Part shown: positions 36,863 through 49,285 of the stretch, one piece after another | Layout: every line of letters begins with the position of its first letter | How positions within the stretch are numbered: the stretch's first letter is position 1 | Origin: Aurifilum marmelostoma | Lineage: Eukaryota > Ascomycota > Sordariomycetes > Diaporthales > Cryphonectriaceae | Assembly (NCBI GenBank): GCA_027559495.1 | Contig: JAMXSV010000017.1 | Location: 1,984,001 to 2,048,000 of the forward strand | Length of the DNA: 64,000 nt | Reading direction: 5' to 3' | Notes under the pieces: model-generated | Database searches by the model: none | What the model saw: the letters and a program-made list of their open reading frames with translations, nothing else | Told to the model about the DNA's origin: nothing | Made by a program: the position numbers and the translations under genes

Positions 36863-39247
36863 CTAAGCTCCGTTCCAGTCGGGGTCTCGCTTGTATTCCT
36901 CTCTCATCTTGAGACTCGCCTGGGGCGGTCGGTTGTCTTCATCACCGCTCTCTTCTCTTTCATAGAGGATTTTCGCTTGCGACGACGCCGCAATAGCTGC
37001 CGCTTGGGCCGACTTCCTGGTTCGCCTTTTGGGAGGCTCGACGCTCTGGAGCATAGGCCAGGCTAGTTTTGCACGGGAAGCCTGCGGACTCTCTAGTGCC
37101 GGCTGTAATTGAGACTGAGTATCGTGTTGGTCTTTCTCGATAGTAACTTCATAATTTTTGAGCATGCAAGTCTGCTCCTCGGCGGGCGAAGAACTAGCAC
37201 GCTTCGATTCCAGGGTCTGCAAGGACTTCTGCACTTGTGTCGGATGCGGGACATCGCATAGGACGCTCATCTGGACAAGAACAGTCATTTCGTTGAATCC
37301 AACGCCTTCACTGTTGCCGTATCTCACCAGCGCGGGAGAGACTATCAGATCGACGACTGGCACTAAGCCTGTGGACGGTAGACCTACCCGAACAGATTCA
37401 TTGTGCATGAGTCTGTCGTATATGGGTACACCGTGTTTGTGGAAGTTCGCTCTCCACTGGAAACTAGCAACGAACGGTAGCTCAACATTAGCCTTCAGCT
37501 TTCGGCGTGTGATGTCGAAGGTGCGAGCGTCAGCAATGATCGCTAGCATATCCGATTGGGCGGATTCATGGTTCAGGAAGTTGTTGTTCGGATACACTCG
37601 CTGCATGGCCTCAATCAGTTGGCCGACTGCCCTGTGGCTAGACTCGCGATCGTGTGCCCGGTCGATCAGACGAAGAAGGAAATTGCTGGAGTTCGCGCGC
37701 CAAGTATGAAACTCGGATAGTTGCTCATCATCGCCGGCAGTGAGGTGATCTGGGGCGCCTTAATGTCAGCATCACTTACTGTTCTAAATTAGAATGAACA
37801 TGACGCAAATTCAAATGAAATCACCTTCGGCAAGCTTGCGGACGGCGCCGAGAGCCGGACCGAGCTCAGCGGCCCAAAGAAGGGATTTCTCGCAGAACAC
37901 CACATCCGATAACCATTGCCAAATGTACGCCTCGATGACGAAGTGATACAACATAGGGGACGAGATGAGTTCTGTGGCTATGAGCGACAGTTTGTTCCAC
38001 GTATGGTCAAGACCGTCCTCTGTTCCGCTGAAGCCTTTTGGGGAGAAGTTGTCCACGAATTGACGAATTTTGTGTCTCAAATCTCCCCACATGCGCTTGA
38101 GCTCGTCGTCTGATACCTTGAAGTTGTGTCGCTGGCTCAGTCCTTGGCTTTCTCGGAGTTGTTGGAGTAAATTTGATATGGTCCTGTTGCTGTCCTGGAT
38201 TTGCGTATCGTGAGATGCTTTCAATTGTTCCATCTGTGCCTCCAGCTGAGAATTCTCTGTAATATGCCCGGATGGCGGTAGAACACCGACCTTTGTTAGC
38301 ATCGACATGTCAATCGTTCTTCGGTTCCAAGAGAAAGACGAACCCTTTTGTACGGCCTTGAGGTCCTTTCTGGAGACCTGTAGTTTTATTTTCAGTGCTT
38401 CGTGCGCACTGAATTTGGATCGGAAGTGTTGAACGACATCGAAAAAGCTTAACTCCACCTCGGAACAATTGTCCAGTGCATTTTGCAATTGCTGCACCTC
38501 GCGAGTTTTGTTTTCCAGTTCTGTACTGCACTCTCTCAAGAGCTCGGCTTCTCGATCTCGGTCGGCTTGGACAGACTTGCAGAGCTCGTTTTTCTCTTTG
38601 AGTCGCAGCCGAACGGAGTCCAATTGTTTCTGGATGATTGTCTTCTGCCTGCAAAGTGCCACGGGTTGTCAATTCATCATTATATTGTCGAAATTCTTGT
38701 CCGGGCAAGTTGCCTGGATGACACTGACTCACCTCTGCTCGTCTCTCAACTGGACAAATCTGTCCTCAAGAATCCGCTCTCGACTTGCCAACTGCTCCTC
38801 GGTCGAGAGCACATCTTGTTGCCAGGACTTTGCATTATTCTCGGCAGTTTCGCGCTTCCTCGTCTCGGCCTTGAGTTCCGCACATAAAAATTTGTAGTTC
38901 TTGGTGAACGCCTTGACGATCGAATCATGCTCAGCCTTCAAATTTCTGCAGTTTTCACATTCTTGGGCGCTTGTACGAGATGACATGTTGTCGGGACTGT
39001 TGTCTGCGAGCTTTGTGCGTTTGGAAGGAAGCTCAGAGCCGCTTTCGCTCCTATGGCCATGCTTTCGTTGCCCTTTATTCGGCTCTGCAGTGAGGTCGAC
39101 ATAAATTGAGTGGTTGGAAGCCTCGAGTTCCTGATCTGGAATGCTGACGTATGTGCTATCGGCTGGTGAGTCTCTGTGAAAGTTTGTAGACTGTTGAGCC
39201 CCGTGGAGTCCGCACTGGTCATGTTGCAAGGACGCGCTGCGACTCAT
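36863..39247 (-). CDS. Partner A: coiled-coil protein with a conserved helical C-terminal domain (uncharacterised family)
   Basis: Three exons (39247-38733, 38648-37825, 37749-36863; introns 84 and 75 nt, phases 2 and 1) give 741 residues. Order: polar N-terminus with SKRTKL; long heptad-like coiled coil (residues ~95-230 and ~275-315); helical domain (~330-580) containing YHFVIEAYIWQWLSDVVFCEKSLLWA and, after the second intron, EDHLTAGDDEQLSEFHTW and VDLIVSPALVRYGNSEG; basic tail PPKRRTRK that looks like a nuclear localisation signal. No family is recognised. The helical part and the intron at residue 447 are shared with the genes at 43,836-45,254 and 49,286-51,139, so these are paralogues. 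It lies head-to-tail 953 bp downstream of the Hsp70-like gene at 40,201-42,763. Function unknown. Confidence 0.85.
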
Positions 39248-40200
39248 TGGGTAGGTTGCCAGACATGACGCGTTGCAGTGATGTCAAACAGCCTGGAAGC
39301 AGGATCTTGCAAGCACAGCCGCCAGAGGCGAAGGTGCTAGGACGTGACGAACGTTGTTTGTGGTAAGAAGAGGGGATGTGGATGCGAAAAGGTAGCGCGA
39401 CTGGTGATACGCGTCAAAGCTTGGAGAGGGCGTGTAAAGATGGGAAGCAACCTTTTTAAGCGCCCTAATTTCCAAGAATGAGGGAAGAAGGAACAATCTC
39501 GAGCTTGCCAAAGGGCCGGGGAAAAGTGTTTAGGTTTTTGTGCAAAGAAAGCACGTGAATAATGGTTGACTGAGCTGGCAGAAAGGGGCAGTTCCCATTG
39601 TGTTTGCAGTGGCTGGGATAGGAAGGAAACAAAGAAATTGAGAGATCAGTCGAGGAGGAGATGGATCGAGTAAGGAAGAACAACCCTGATGACCTTGTGA
39701 GATCAACCAGAGGGCGACCTGAGATCATCGAGTCCAGCCTTTGAGAGAATTAGGCGGGCAAAGTGATACAGCACGGTTTCTTTCTAACATTTCTACGATC
39801 TTCCGCCAGGATTTCGCCACTTCAAGGCCCTAATCAAGAGAATGAACACAACGAGCAATTAATTTAAAATTTAGGATGACATTGGAATGTTGATCCGTGG
39901 AGCCCGAGGCATAGATATCCAAGGCGAACTACGAGTCTGCATCTTCGCGCATATTCAAGCAGAAGGAAATGCTCAATCTACCAACACTTTGAGTCCAGAC
40001 GGATTTTGTGGCATTTGTAACTAGAAGCCGAAAACTATCGTAAAACCAAGCACGTCTAGGTGACTGCTGCGTTCGTAATGCATGACAAGACGCTGAGCCC
40101 TATGGAAGTGATTGATCCAGCGACCCGTAACCGTGTACTCGAGTTCACCAACAACCCGTTCTAAGAATCTTTGCAAGGGGGTAAAGTCCATGGGACGAGC
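39248..40200. promoter_or_regulatory. Intergenic: 3' flank of Hsp70-A and promoter of partner A
   Basis: 953 bp without a supported gene. Sequence between 39,250 and 39,780 is purine-rich on the + strand, i.e. C/T-rich in the sense of partner A, as expected of its leader. Confidence 0.5.
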
Positions 40201-42763
40201 TCAAGAGGCTGCACGGCCATGAAAGTCCACCGAGACGTTCTTGGTCGCCTGGCGCCTGGAGTTGTGGAAGATCGCAAACTCCGTGGAACCTCCGCTGCAC
40301 CTCATCTCAGTTGCAAACTCAAGGCGCCGGTACTCTTCTCCGCGGTTGTTGATGAAAACTAGTAAACGACCCATGTCGATCTTCGCAGTCCACTTGACCT
40401 CGGCGTACATGACGACACTCTCGTCTTTGCGCGTGGGGGGAGGCGAAGCCTTTGACATCCAGATGACAGTCGACAGAGTCTTGGGGGGCTCGTCGAGGAG
40501 CTTGAAGAAGTTTTGTCTGAACCTGCGGTCCGTCATCACATCTGAGCCCTGATTCTGAAGAGTTAGCACGCGCCGAATAGTCATATTATCTGTCCAGTTG
40601 ACCATAAAAGAGTTATGATCTTACCTCCGTCACAAGCCCTATACACCCCTACGTCAGCGTATTGCTAATTAACTAATATTGTTTCAAAGCGTAATCGCAA
40701 GATCGGGAAGGTTGGAAATCTTTGTGGTGGGCAGAGCAAGGTAGACAGATTCTTACACTTCATTTGGTCTTTCGCCTTCCAGGTTTGCTGACCAGCATTC
40801 AGGAACTTGTCCTCGGGCCGGTGAATTTCCTCATCCCAATTCTCCTGGCAGATGATGCCGTATGAAGCACGCGCGATTCTAGACTGAATCTGAACCGACA
40901 ACTGCGGGTCCATCTTCTCCACAGCCATGCCATGGATGACGGCGCCTCGTGCAATCGCAGTCCATCTATAATTCGATGTTCAGTAGATCTTCTTCAGGCG
41001 CGCCACAAAGTAAGGTGATCACTTACGGTTCGGATCCTTGAGACTGAAGTATCTCCACCTCACGGATTCTCTTCTTCAGGTACTCATAGAGGTATTTGCA
41101 TCGGCCGAAGCCGCCGACGAGCATAACGTACTGTTGGATTGTGGACGTCACCATATTGTTTTTGCTTGACACTTTCAGAGCGAGGCATCTCACCTTGGGC
41201 CAGCTGGACTCCTCATCTAGAATCGAGTGAATCTGACCCCGTATCAAAGCCTCGATCCTCCTGACCACGGGCTTAAAGACATCTTTGAGCTCCTCGGGGG
41301 TGATTTTGAACTTGGGATAGCCATCGCTAAAGTCTCGGCTATCCTTCAGGCGGTTGACGAGGCTGTATGGGTAACGAACGGTGAAGCTTTGGTTACCGCC
41401 AATGAATTGATTCCGGATCTTCTCCCACTCGTCAGTCAAGATCTCACGGAGCTGCGTGGCGTCGATTTCGTGCCAAGCACCGGGGCAGACCTCCTCGACT
41501 TTCCGCTTAAGCAATTCTTCGAATCGTTCGTTGACAAAGATCGCACCACATAGACCACCTGTGCTGAATTCAGCCATGATTTGTGCTCGGACGACATTGA
41601 GAGATGGGACACCTACCTGCACCCTTTACCACCTCTTTGACACCCATGGGCTCGGTACTGGTGACCTTGTAGCTGATGATGTCAACCGTGCCGCCGCCGC
41701 AGTCACAGACAACGAAGCTGTCACCGGCCTGACATGACTTTAGAGACAATGCTTTTCCACGTGTGCAGGAAGACTAACCTCAATGTCACATCGTCCATTG
41801 ACTCTCTTCAGGGTCGCAAGGGCGGCAGCCTCGGGTTCAGAGACGAGTGTGAGTATCGTGTCTGCAACGCCGTCCCGATCCTCAAGGATTCCGGCATTCT
41901 CTATAGCAGTACGCATGCGCTGTTTAGCATAGTCAGGCCCTAGACAAGTGTTTTTCATGGAGTTAGCAAGCCAAGGAAAGCAACGCAGGGGTAGGAACAA
42001 AGCATGGGCATACAGATAGCCGGTATGGTAGCCACGACGTGGAAACGCGAGTTGTCTATTGTAGCCTGCGAGACCTGAACCTTCACCTTGTCCATGCAAC
42101 TCTTCCATAGGTTCTGGAGGTAAGCGCTGATGGCTTCATCAGCAGTCACATCCAGATCCTGTAGAAGATCACGTGCTTTCTGAACATGAGTAGAGTTGCG
42201 AACTTCGTCAGTGAGATCGTCCTCATCGATGAGCAGTAGCTTGAACCACTCCAGAGGTCCTGTCTCGTTCTTAGCCTTGTTGCCAAAAATGGACTTGTTT
42301 GTTTCGCGTCGCGTAGCGAACTTGATGGCAGTTGGAATCTTCTCATTGTCGTGTTCGCTATCGTCGAGGTTCATGATGACTTCAATTTGGTCGACCTTGT
42401 CACCCCAAGTATAGGCCACTCCGGAGAAGCTATGCGATGTAAGAATCTGGATCAAGTGAACACGACAAGTGTGGGGGAAAGGGGGACTCACGTAGTGCCG
42501 AAATCGAGACCGAAGATGATCTTGGGTGCATTCTTGTTCTTTTTGAGTTTCAGATCCGCTTTCTTGCGGTTGGCCGAGCCAGGTGTACGGCTGGCCGAGC
42601 CAGGTGTATTCTTCTTGACGGGACTGTTGAAGGCAACAGATTCGTCGGTGCGCCTTTTGCGTGGCGTAGTGGCTGCCTTCGCAGTGGCCGCCCTGGCCCT
42701 GATCTCCAAGACTGACACGAAATTGTCGAGCCTCTCATGGTCGTCTTGGATATTGTCCTCCAT
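40201..42763 (-). CDS. Hsp70-A: HSPA12-like Hsp70-type ATPase with basic N-terminal extension
   Basis: Nine exons (42763-42492, 42429-42014, 41939-41779, 41728-41617, 41558-41194, 41130-41027, 40965-40757, 40638-40625, 40554-40201) give 668 residues, with all phases consistent. Exon 8 is a 14-nt microexon. An ~80-residue Lys/Arg-rich N-terminus (PRKRR, duplicated TPGSASR/TPGSANR, KKNKN) precedes the ATPase: GLDFGTTFSGVAY (phosphate 1), VVCDCGGGTVDIISY (phosphate 2), LVSEPEAAAL, GGLCGA and YVMLVGGFGRCKYL (adenosine site). The C-terminal ~170 residues are not a canonical Hsp70 substrate domain, as is usual for HSPA12-like proteins, and there is no EEVD or KDEL end. The start at 42763 is the first ATG. 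It shares four intron positions with Hsp70-B and is followed by partner A. The client or role is unknown; the basic N-terminus suggests the nucleus. Confidence 0.9.
42571..42608 (-). repeat. 17-bp perfect direct repeat inside Hsp70-A exon 1
   Basis: Copies at 42,571-42,587 and 42,592-42,608, 21 bp apart start to start, encode the tandem TPGSASR/TPGSANR in the basic N-terminal extension. In frame, so unit gain or loss would keep the protein intact. Confidence 0.9.
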
Positions 42764-43835
42764 GATGTAGGCCGGGCGAGCAGCGCGACGAGATGAACGA
42801 TAGTGCAACTGGAAGCAGGCAGAAGCGCAAGCAAGGCTTGAGAGTGGATGGGGGAGAGTGGGAAGTTGGTCACCTCAACGAATAGCAGGGGGAGCTACTG
42901 AAGGTAGAATGGAGAAGCTGTTGATAGATTCCAGGAGAGAGATTTGGTCACGCGGCAGGAACTATTGCGAAAGAAGGACCTGAATAAGAAGTGGCGAAAA
43001 GATGGTTTGGGGGGGGGGGACGGAAATAGAAGATCAAGCCTCGATTGCAATTCTGTTTCAAAGACAGTTCAAGAACAGGTAAGCTTAGGCTGTGGCCTGC
43101 AGGGCTTTTGAGAACGTGGTGGGAGAAACATTGAGAAGGTAAGGAAAGGAGAGGAGAGGAAGGGTGCGGGCTGGCTCGACAGGCTGAAAAACAACCAGGA
43201 GGAACACGCGTTCTGTTGACGACCTCAGGTCGAAAGCCCACGAGTAATAAACATTTGGACAGGTCGCAGTAAGAAGCCCGTAAGAGGTGAGCCACCTCCA
43301 TTAGCCTCTAATCGAGACCTACCCCTTTAGCAAATTGTGAGGAAAAATATTGGAGATCATCCACGTGAAGTACTAGATCGTACGTCTTCACCATACACAT
43401 CACCGGATTTGAATATAGTTCCGAATGTTTCTGTAGTTAAAGCTGAAATTCTAGATGGGAGACCTGAGGGACGCCTGATTCTAGGATGATGAGGTGAACG
43501 GGCGACCTTTCGAACCTATTTTACCTTTGTGAGGAGGCTAACATCTTCGACGGTCATGCTCGAACCGCTCGCCGCATTTTGGGCTTTTTGTCCGCTGTGG
43601 ACTGTTGTCTATTCTACGAAGGCCATCGCATTTGCTTGGAAATCATCGAATTCCGATGTTCAGAGTGTCCTGGCAAACTTAGGACTAGAGTGAAGACGAC
43701 GTCATGAAATCCTGTTTATATCTTTCCGGTTACCATTCCCACTCCTGTCTCTGAGTTCATGCCAGAATCCCTGGGAACAAATACACGAGAGGTTGATTCC
43801 AGTGGACTGTTGCTTGCTAAATCTCCATCCAGTGA
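42764..43835. promoter_or_regulatory. Intergenic: 3' flank of partner B and promoter of Hsp70-A
   Basis: 1,072 bp, no supported gene. A G9 run lies near 43,010. I see no clear heat-shock element array (alternating GAA/TTC units) upstream of Hsp70-A. Confidence 0.5.
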
Positions 43836-45254
43836 TTAACACCCAGAGCTAGAAACTCCTGTCTTGATGTTGCAGATGACTTGCTGCTTGCAAAGAATGG
43901 TCTTCGTCTGATACTCATTACCATCAGAGTTACCCGCCTTGACAATAGCGGGAGAAACGATCAGATCGACGTTGAGTTTAGAGTCTTTGCGCGTCAGACC
44001 GAGAGACTCAGCCACATGATCGTGTTCCATGTAACTGGCCGCGAATGGGCCTCCGAACCTTCGCAATCCGCGCTGCATGTCGCGAAAGCGCATGACCAAG
44101 TGGAAGTTCGCCCTCGACTTGCGCAGAACCACATCCAGATCCGCGACCCTCTTGATCAAGCGATGTAAATCATCGCCGGCGTGCGTAAGTTGGTTTCCAT
44201 CCCCAAGGATGTCCAACAGCCTATCAGCAACGTCGTTCGCGAGTTTCTGAATTTGGTTCTCTCGATCGCTTCGATGGACGCTTTCGAACAGGACAACGGA
44301 TCGTGATCTCCATGCCTGAAATTCGGCATATAATGGGGAAGAATGGTCCTCAATGCGATCTAGAACGATTTAGGAGAGGTAATCGAGTCGAGTAGCAATG
44401 GGTGCTGGCTTACTTTGTACCTGCTTCACCGTTTCGTACACAGTTCTTCCAATGGCGCCACCCCAAAACATAGAGTCGTTCTCAGCTACCTTCCCAAGTA
44501 TTGATAACCATATCCATGACTCGAGTAGCTTACAGCGCAAATATGGCTGCGCGAGAAAGCACTCGACCTTGTCGGTGTGCTCAGAGAGGCCGCCGAGCTT
44601 CTCCATGACAATCGCAGGGTCGAGATCTTGTTTTAGTCTGGAGGCGAGGTTACGAGCAAACTGGCTCACGTCGAAAGCGATTTTCAGGAAGTATTCACGG
44701 ATTGTAGCGTCAGAGACGACGGCAGTAGTCCCATATAACTTCATCCTGAGGTCTTGGACTTCCTCAAAGAGGTCGTTCGTCCTGGACTTCAATTCTTCAT
44801 ACTCGTGCTGCGAGATCTCGTCATCTAGGTCAGGCGTTGTGTGCGTACTGGTTTTCGCTCTTTTTGCGATATGTTTCGTCGCGCGCTCCCGGCCGTCTCG
44901 TTGTTTTGCCGCGAGGACTTCGCAATCCGCCTGCAGCTCATCGACACCATCCTCGCTGCTCTCTGTTCCTTCTGAGGGCGATAATTGGGAGCTTGAAGTA
45001 GCCGTAGTCTGATTCCTTGGGCGGCCCCGTTTTTTCAGACCCGTCTCTCCTGGATGCTGCTCCTTCTGACTTTCCTCATTCAGACTTTGCTTTGGATCTG
45101 GTGCAAGCAGAGGAGGCAAGAGGCTTTTGCCCATTGCATCTTTTTCGAGCTCGTCCTCGTCATAATTGACGGAAGACCTTTTTCTGGTTATTTTGATGTG
45201 GTAATTCTGCGGTGTCATGGTTGTTGGACTCATGCGTGGAGAAAGACTCGACAT
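43836..45254 (-). CDS. Partner B: AT-hook protein with the conserved helical C-terminal domain (uncharacterised family)
   Basis: Two exons (45254-44414 and 44359-43836; 54-nt phase-1 intron) give 454 residues. The donor used is GTAAGC after CAAA; the earlier GTACAA would break the frame. The N-terminal ~150 residues are polar and contain a textbook AT-hook (KKRGRPR, residues 74-80), so DNA binding and a nuclear location are likely. The helical domain (~165-440) has LLESWIWLSILGKVAENDSMFW, then at the intron NRIEDHSSPLYAEFQAWRSR, and later VDLIVSPAIVKAGNSDGNEY, matching partner A segment by segment (VDLIVSPA[IL]V..GNS[DE]G). It lacks partner A's long coiled coil. It is head-to-tail with, and 731 bp downstream of, Hsp70-B. 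Function unknown. The first ATG (45254) is taken as the start. Confidence 0.85.
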
Positions 45255-45985
45255 CAGTCTGAATCTGGGCTCAGCTTTCAAAGGACTGTCAGGGACAGCG
45301 CGTCGATCTTAAAGTGATCTTAGTGGCGGACAGGCGAAGTTCTGACACCTAGGAGGACGGAACTAAAGGCGGAATAATAAAATCTGAAAATCTTTGGCGC
45401 AGAACGAAGGTTCGAAAGACCATTCAAGTGTTGGTGATTGATAAATGATCAACGCTGACAAAACCACGAGTGGGAAGCGGCGGTTTAGGGGCGGGCAAAG
45501 GAAGTCATTTCGAAGCCCTTTCAGCGTTTGGAGAAAGTTCAGACGGTAGGAGATTCAGTATCTTGAGGCGAGCTACCGGAAGAAAGGGCTGCAGCGACAA
45601 TCTGGAGGTCAAGAGCTTGTGAGCCTTGTGTCAGAATCAACCGCAGGGTCAGGAAGATCTGAGGACTAAGTAAATATGCTACATTAGTTGAGGAAAGGGA
45701 ACGCGATTGCTTCAGAATGTTGAGCTTGGAGAGGATCAAGGGAAGTTTTAAGATTGAATCTTCATCTTCTAATAAACCTGGGTTTCATCGTCTGCCAGAA
45801 TTCTCGATGGAATCTTGAGTGCTAGTCACTTCTATTAGTCGTTGGTAGGGACCACCAGAGCTCGCGAACATATTGCGAAGTGTTCAGATCACGAGACGAG
45901 GGCTGCCCAAGCCATCAGTTGCAAGTGACACAAGGTACTTCCCATTGCGATCACGCAACAATGGCCATCCACCCATGACCACTGT
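45255..45985. promoter_or_regulatory. Intergenic: 3' flank of Hsp70-B and promoter of partner B
   Basis: 731 bp without a supported gene. Confidence 0.5.
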
Positions 45986-48123
45986 TCAAACACTGGGAAG
46001 AATGGTCGCCTGCTGAAATTCCAAGCCAACCTTCTCAGCTGCCTGCTTCTTGCCATTGTGCCAGATGGCGAACTCAACGGTTGCCCCATCGTATGTCATC
46101 TCGACCTCATATTCAAGCTCGTAAAACATGTCTCCAACCTCGTTGACGAACTTGGGAACCTGCTCCGGTCGAAGATCAGACTTCCACTTGATGGTGCACA
46201 GAGTCTTAACCTGATCGTTGTTGCGATCAGGAACGGGTGTCGCTTTGGATGTTAGAATGTGGTCCTCGATCACCTCTGGCATGGTGGAAAAGTGATGCAA
46301 GTAACGAGTCTTGAACGACTTGTTGGAGCTTTTAATAACTTGACCCTGCAAGCCGTCACACTCAATCAGCGGGTGAGTCTCAGGTATGGATTTCGGGAAT
46401 TTCAATGTCCCGAACCTTTTGGAGATACCAAGTCATCAGGTGATCAGCTCGGTAATGCAGGAAGATATCAGACCAGATTTTGTCCTCCTCACGATGCTTC
46501 GCCGGATCGAACTTGTCGTGGTAATTGTACCCATAGCTGGCGCGGGCAATCCGAGACTCAACCTTGGCCGCCACACCACCTCGAATGTTCTGGGTCACAG
46601 TGGCATGGATGACAGCCCCACGGCTCACCGCAGTCCAACTGTGTAGCAAGTCAGCGCGAAGTCATATAAAATCCGACGTAGTCGCTGTCACCGCAGATCG
46701 GCAGATGGTACTCACGGCCTGGCCCCGGTGCTTTGTAGTACCTCGACCAAGAATTTCTTCTTCACAGCCTCGTATAGATAGGGACAACGACCAAATCCGC
46801 CCACGAGTATGATGTACTATCGAGTCTTGTTAACCTCAATTCAGTCAATGGATTAGTTCGCGTTTGCGCTCGTCTGGGCTTACCTTCGGTCCCTCCATGC
46901 TGTGCTCGATCTCCACGGCTTCAACTTGGTCTTCTATTAGATCCATAATTTTCTCAAAGACCGGATCGAAAACCTCGGCCTTCAACTCATTGGCATTGAA
47001 CTCGACGAAAGGTAGAGATACGAGTCGAGCCCGATCCTCGGCGGAAATAGCCTCAAAGGGAATATCGATGGTCCACACCTGCGCGCGACCGGTGAATTGA
47101 TTTCGAATACCGTTCTCCCACTGTTCTTTGAGTATGCTTTGGAGCCGCTTCGAAGGGATCCGATCAAACGTGGCTGAGCCCACCTTGTGTCGCAGAAACT
47201 TCTTGAAGGCATCTTCGAGTGTGACGGCCCCGCATAGGCCACCTGCAAGATGAATCAGTGTTGATCAGAGGAGTCGTGCGATTTCGAGGGAATACTAACC
47301 TGTCCCCTCAACGCACTCCTTGACCTTCATCGGTTTCTCACTCATGACTTGGTAGCTGACCAGGTCACATGTACCACCACCGCAGTCTGCAATGACCAGA
47401 ATGTCGCCCTTCTCGATACTCTTCTCACCGCTCATGTCTGCCAGCGTAGCCAATGCTGCCGCCTCGGGCTCAGCGACCAGAGTCAGCGTAGTATCACCTG
47501 GAACTCGCCTACCCAGAATGCCAGCCGTCTTGGCAGCATTTCGCATCTTCATCTGCGCTTCCACTGACCACATTGCAGGGACCGTGATGACGACATTGAA
47601 ACGACAGACGTTGACCATGGCCTGGCCGTATCGAGTCTGAAGACGCGCCAAGGTCCAAGTCCAGAGCCGTTTCAAGTAGGCCGCGATGACATCGACGGGC
47701 TTCATACCTAGCTTAGCCACTTGCTTTCGGACGTCTTTCAGGCGCTCGGAGTGGCGAAGGTTGGATGGAAGGTCTTGCTCGTCAACAAGGAGCAGTTTGA
47801 ACCACGCAATGGTCTTCTTGTCGTCAGGAACAGCCAGACCCCAGGTTGTCTCGCTCGAGTTCCGACCGGCGCCGAACGAAATCACCGTGGGAACCTTTTC
47901 CAGATCCTCGTTATTCTGATTGACCGACTCCCATCGCATGATGTTCTCGATGTCGTTGGGCTTCGAGGAGGAGGCATGAGCAACGCCAGAGTACCTGAAG
48001 ATGTCTATCAGCTAATAGAGCAATCTCGAGGCGTGATGAACAGCCATAGACTCACGTAGTCCCAAAATCGATACCAATATTGATGCAAGCCTCAGGCTTT
48101 GCCTCAGTCTTCTTCGCAGGCAT
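45986..48123 (-). CDS. Hsp70-B: HSPA12-like Hsp70-type ATPase
   Basis: Six exons (48123-48056, 47994-47300, 47242-46884, 46816-46716, 46638-46416, 46345-45986; introns 57-77 nt) give 601 residues, phases consistent. Start MPAKKTEAKPEA is the first ATG. ATPase motifs: IGIDFGTTYSGVAHA (phosphate 1, residues ~16-28), LVIADCGGGTCDLVSY (phosphate 2), LVAEPEAAALATL, GGLCGAVTLEDAF and YIILVGGFGRCPYLYEA. After WTAVSRGAVIHATVTQN comes a C-terminal region of about 160 residues with SRIARASYGYNY, shared with Hsp70-A (SRIARASYGI) but unlike canonical Hsp70 substrate domains. HSPA12-like fungal proteins are numerous and mostly uncharacterised; they are expected to be nucleotide-driven switches or chaperones. 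It lacks Hsp70-A's basic extension and is followed by partner B on the same strand. Confidence 0.92.
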
Positions 48124-49285
48124 GATTGAAACGGTATCGAGGAATTTTCGAATCGACTCTGCCGGTAGAATGGAAGGAACAAGGTTGCGATGCGGACCAA
48201 TCTGGCGACGGAAAAGACTTGAAGTGGAAAGATACAGATAGGTTGTATCTGAAGGTGTCTGAAATGACTGACGATGTGACCGAAGAGAAAAAAAAAAAAG
48301 CAGTTGACGCGTATGTTGTATGAGATGCTTAGGGCCTGGCAAGGGTGAGGTCACGGAGATATTAGATAGATGTTATGTAGGAGTGGAGAGCCCTCAGTGG
48401 TAGAACTGGAAGTAAGTGAGATGAAGCGGAACAAGGAAGGAAGAATGAGGAAATGTTCGAGTAGGAGACAGAAACCTGGACTACTATCAAGGCGATGGGT
48501 ATGTGAGCTTAGAAAGACAGGGTAGGAATTTTGGAAAGCATAGGAAGCCTTGTTTGGAAGACCCGCGACGTCACCCTAGAGACGTGATTTTTGGGGAACA
48601 CGTAAGTCTCTCTCCCCGCTCCCCTGGGATAAAAAAAATTAAATTGATCAGCCCAGCTAAAAGCGCAATCTCAAACATCAAGATTCATAATCCAATCCAG
48701 TTACAATATAGCTTTCACGAGAACAGCAACGTTGAGAATCAAGTCCACATGTGTTGGTATTTTAGGAGAATGGGAAAAAAAATTGAAAACTAGATGATGT
48801 TCCCATCCAGAACCACGTACAGGCACCCTGGCGGTTTGTCTTCAGCCTTGCAGACGCGGCTGTGGACGGCACGCGATCCCTAACCCCGACAGAGAGGCCC
48901 TACAAAAGTCCGCCCAAAGTCTAAAAACTTCAAGTATACAGATCTGAAAGCTACGGTTGTGTGTGAAGACTAGAGACAAAGCCATGCTAATAAATATAGG
49001 GTACATTCACATTGATATTGACAATCAAGCTTTGAAGAATGCCTCTTTGTGGACGGGAGGTCCGACAGTCTTTGTTGGTAAAGGCGGAGCCGTGTTTGGG
49101 CACCGGATATGGTTAACAGATCCTGGACAATTTTCTTTGAACTTCTATAATTGAGACCACATAAAGACTCAATCAAGTATGTATAACACCCTCTTCTATT
49201 GCTCCAAGATCATAGTCGGATTCGAAACATCGAATGAGACTGTACAGGACCTAAACACTGAAAGAGAGCACGAAATTACGTCGCC
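48124..49285. promoter_or_regulatory. Divergent promoter interval between Hsp70-B (-) and partner C (+)
   Basis: 1,162 bp. A minimal GAAnnTTC pair lies about 20-30 bp upstream of the Hsp70-B ATG, too close and too short to call a heat-shock element. An A11 run lies near 48,289. No supported gene. Confidence 0.45.

Noticed and set aside
48135..48155. Heat-shock element upstream of Hsp70-B (GAAnnTTC)
   Set aside because: Only two units and within about 30 bp of the start codon; too weak to call.
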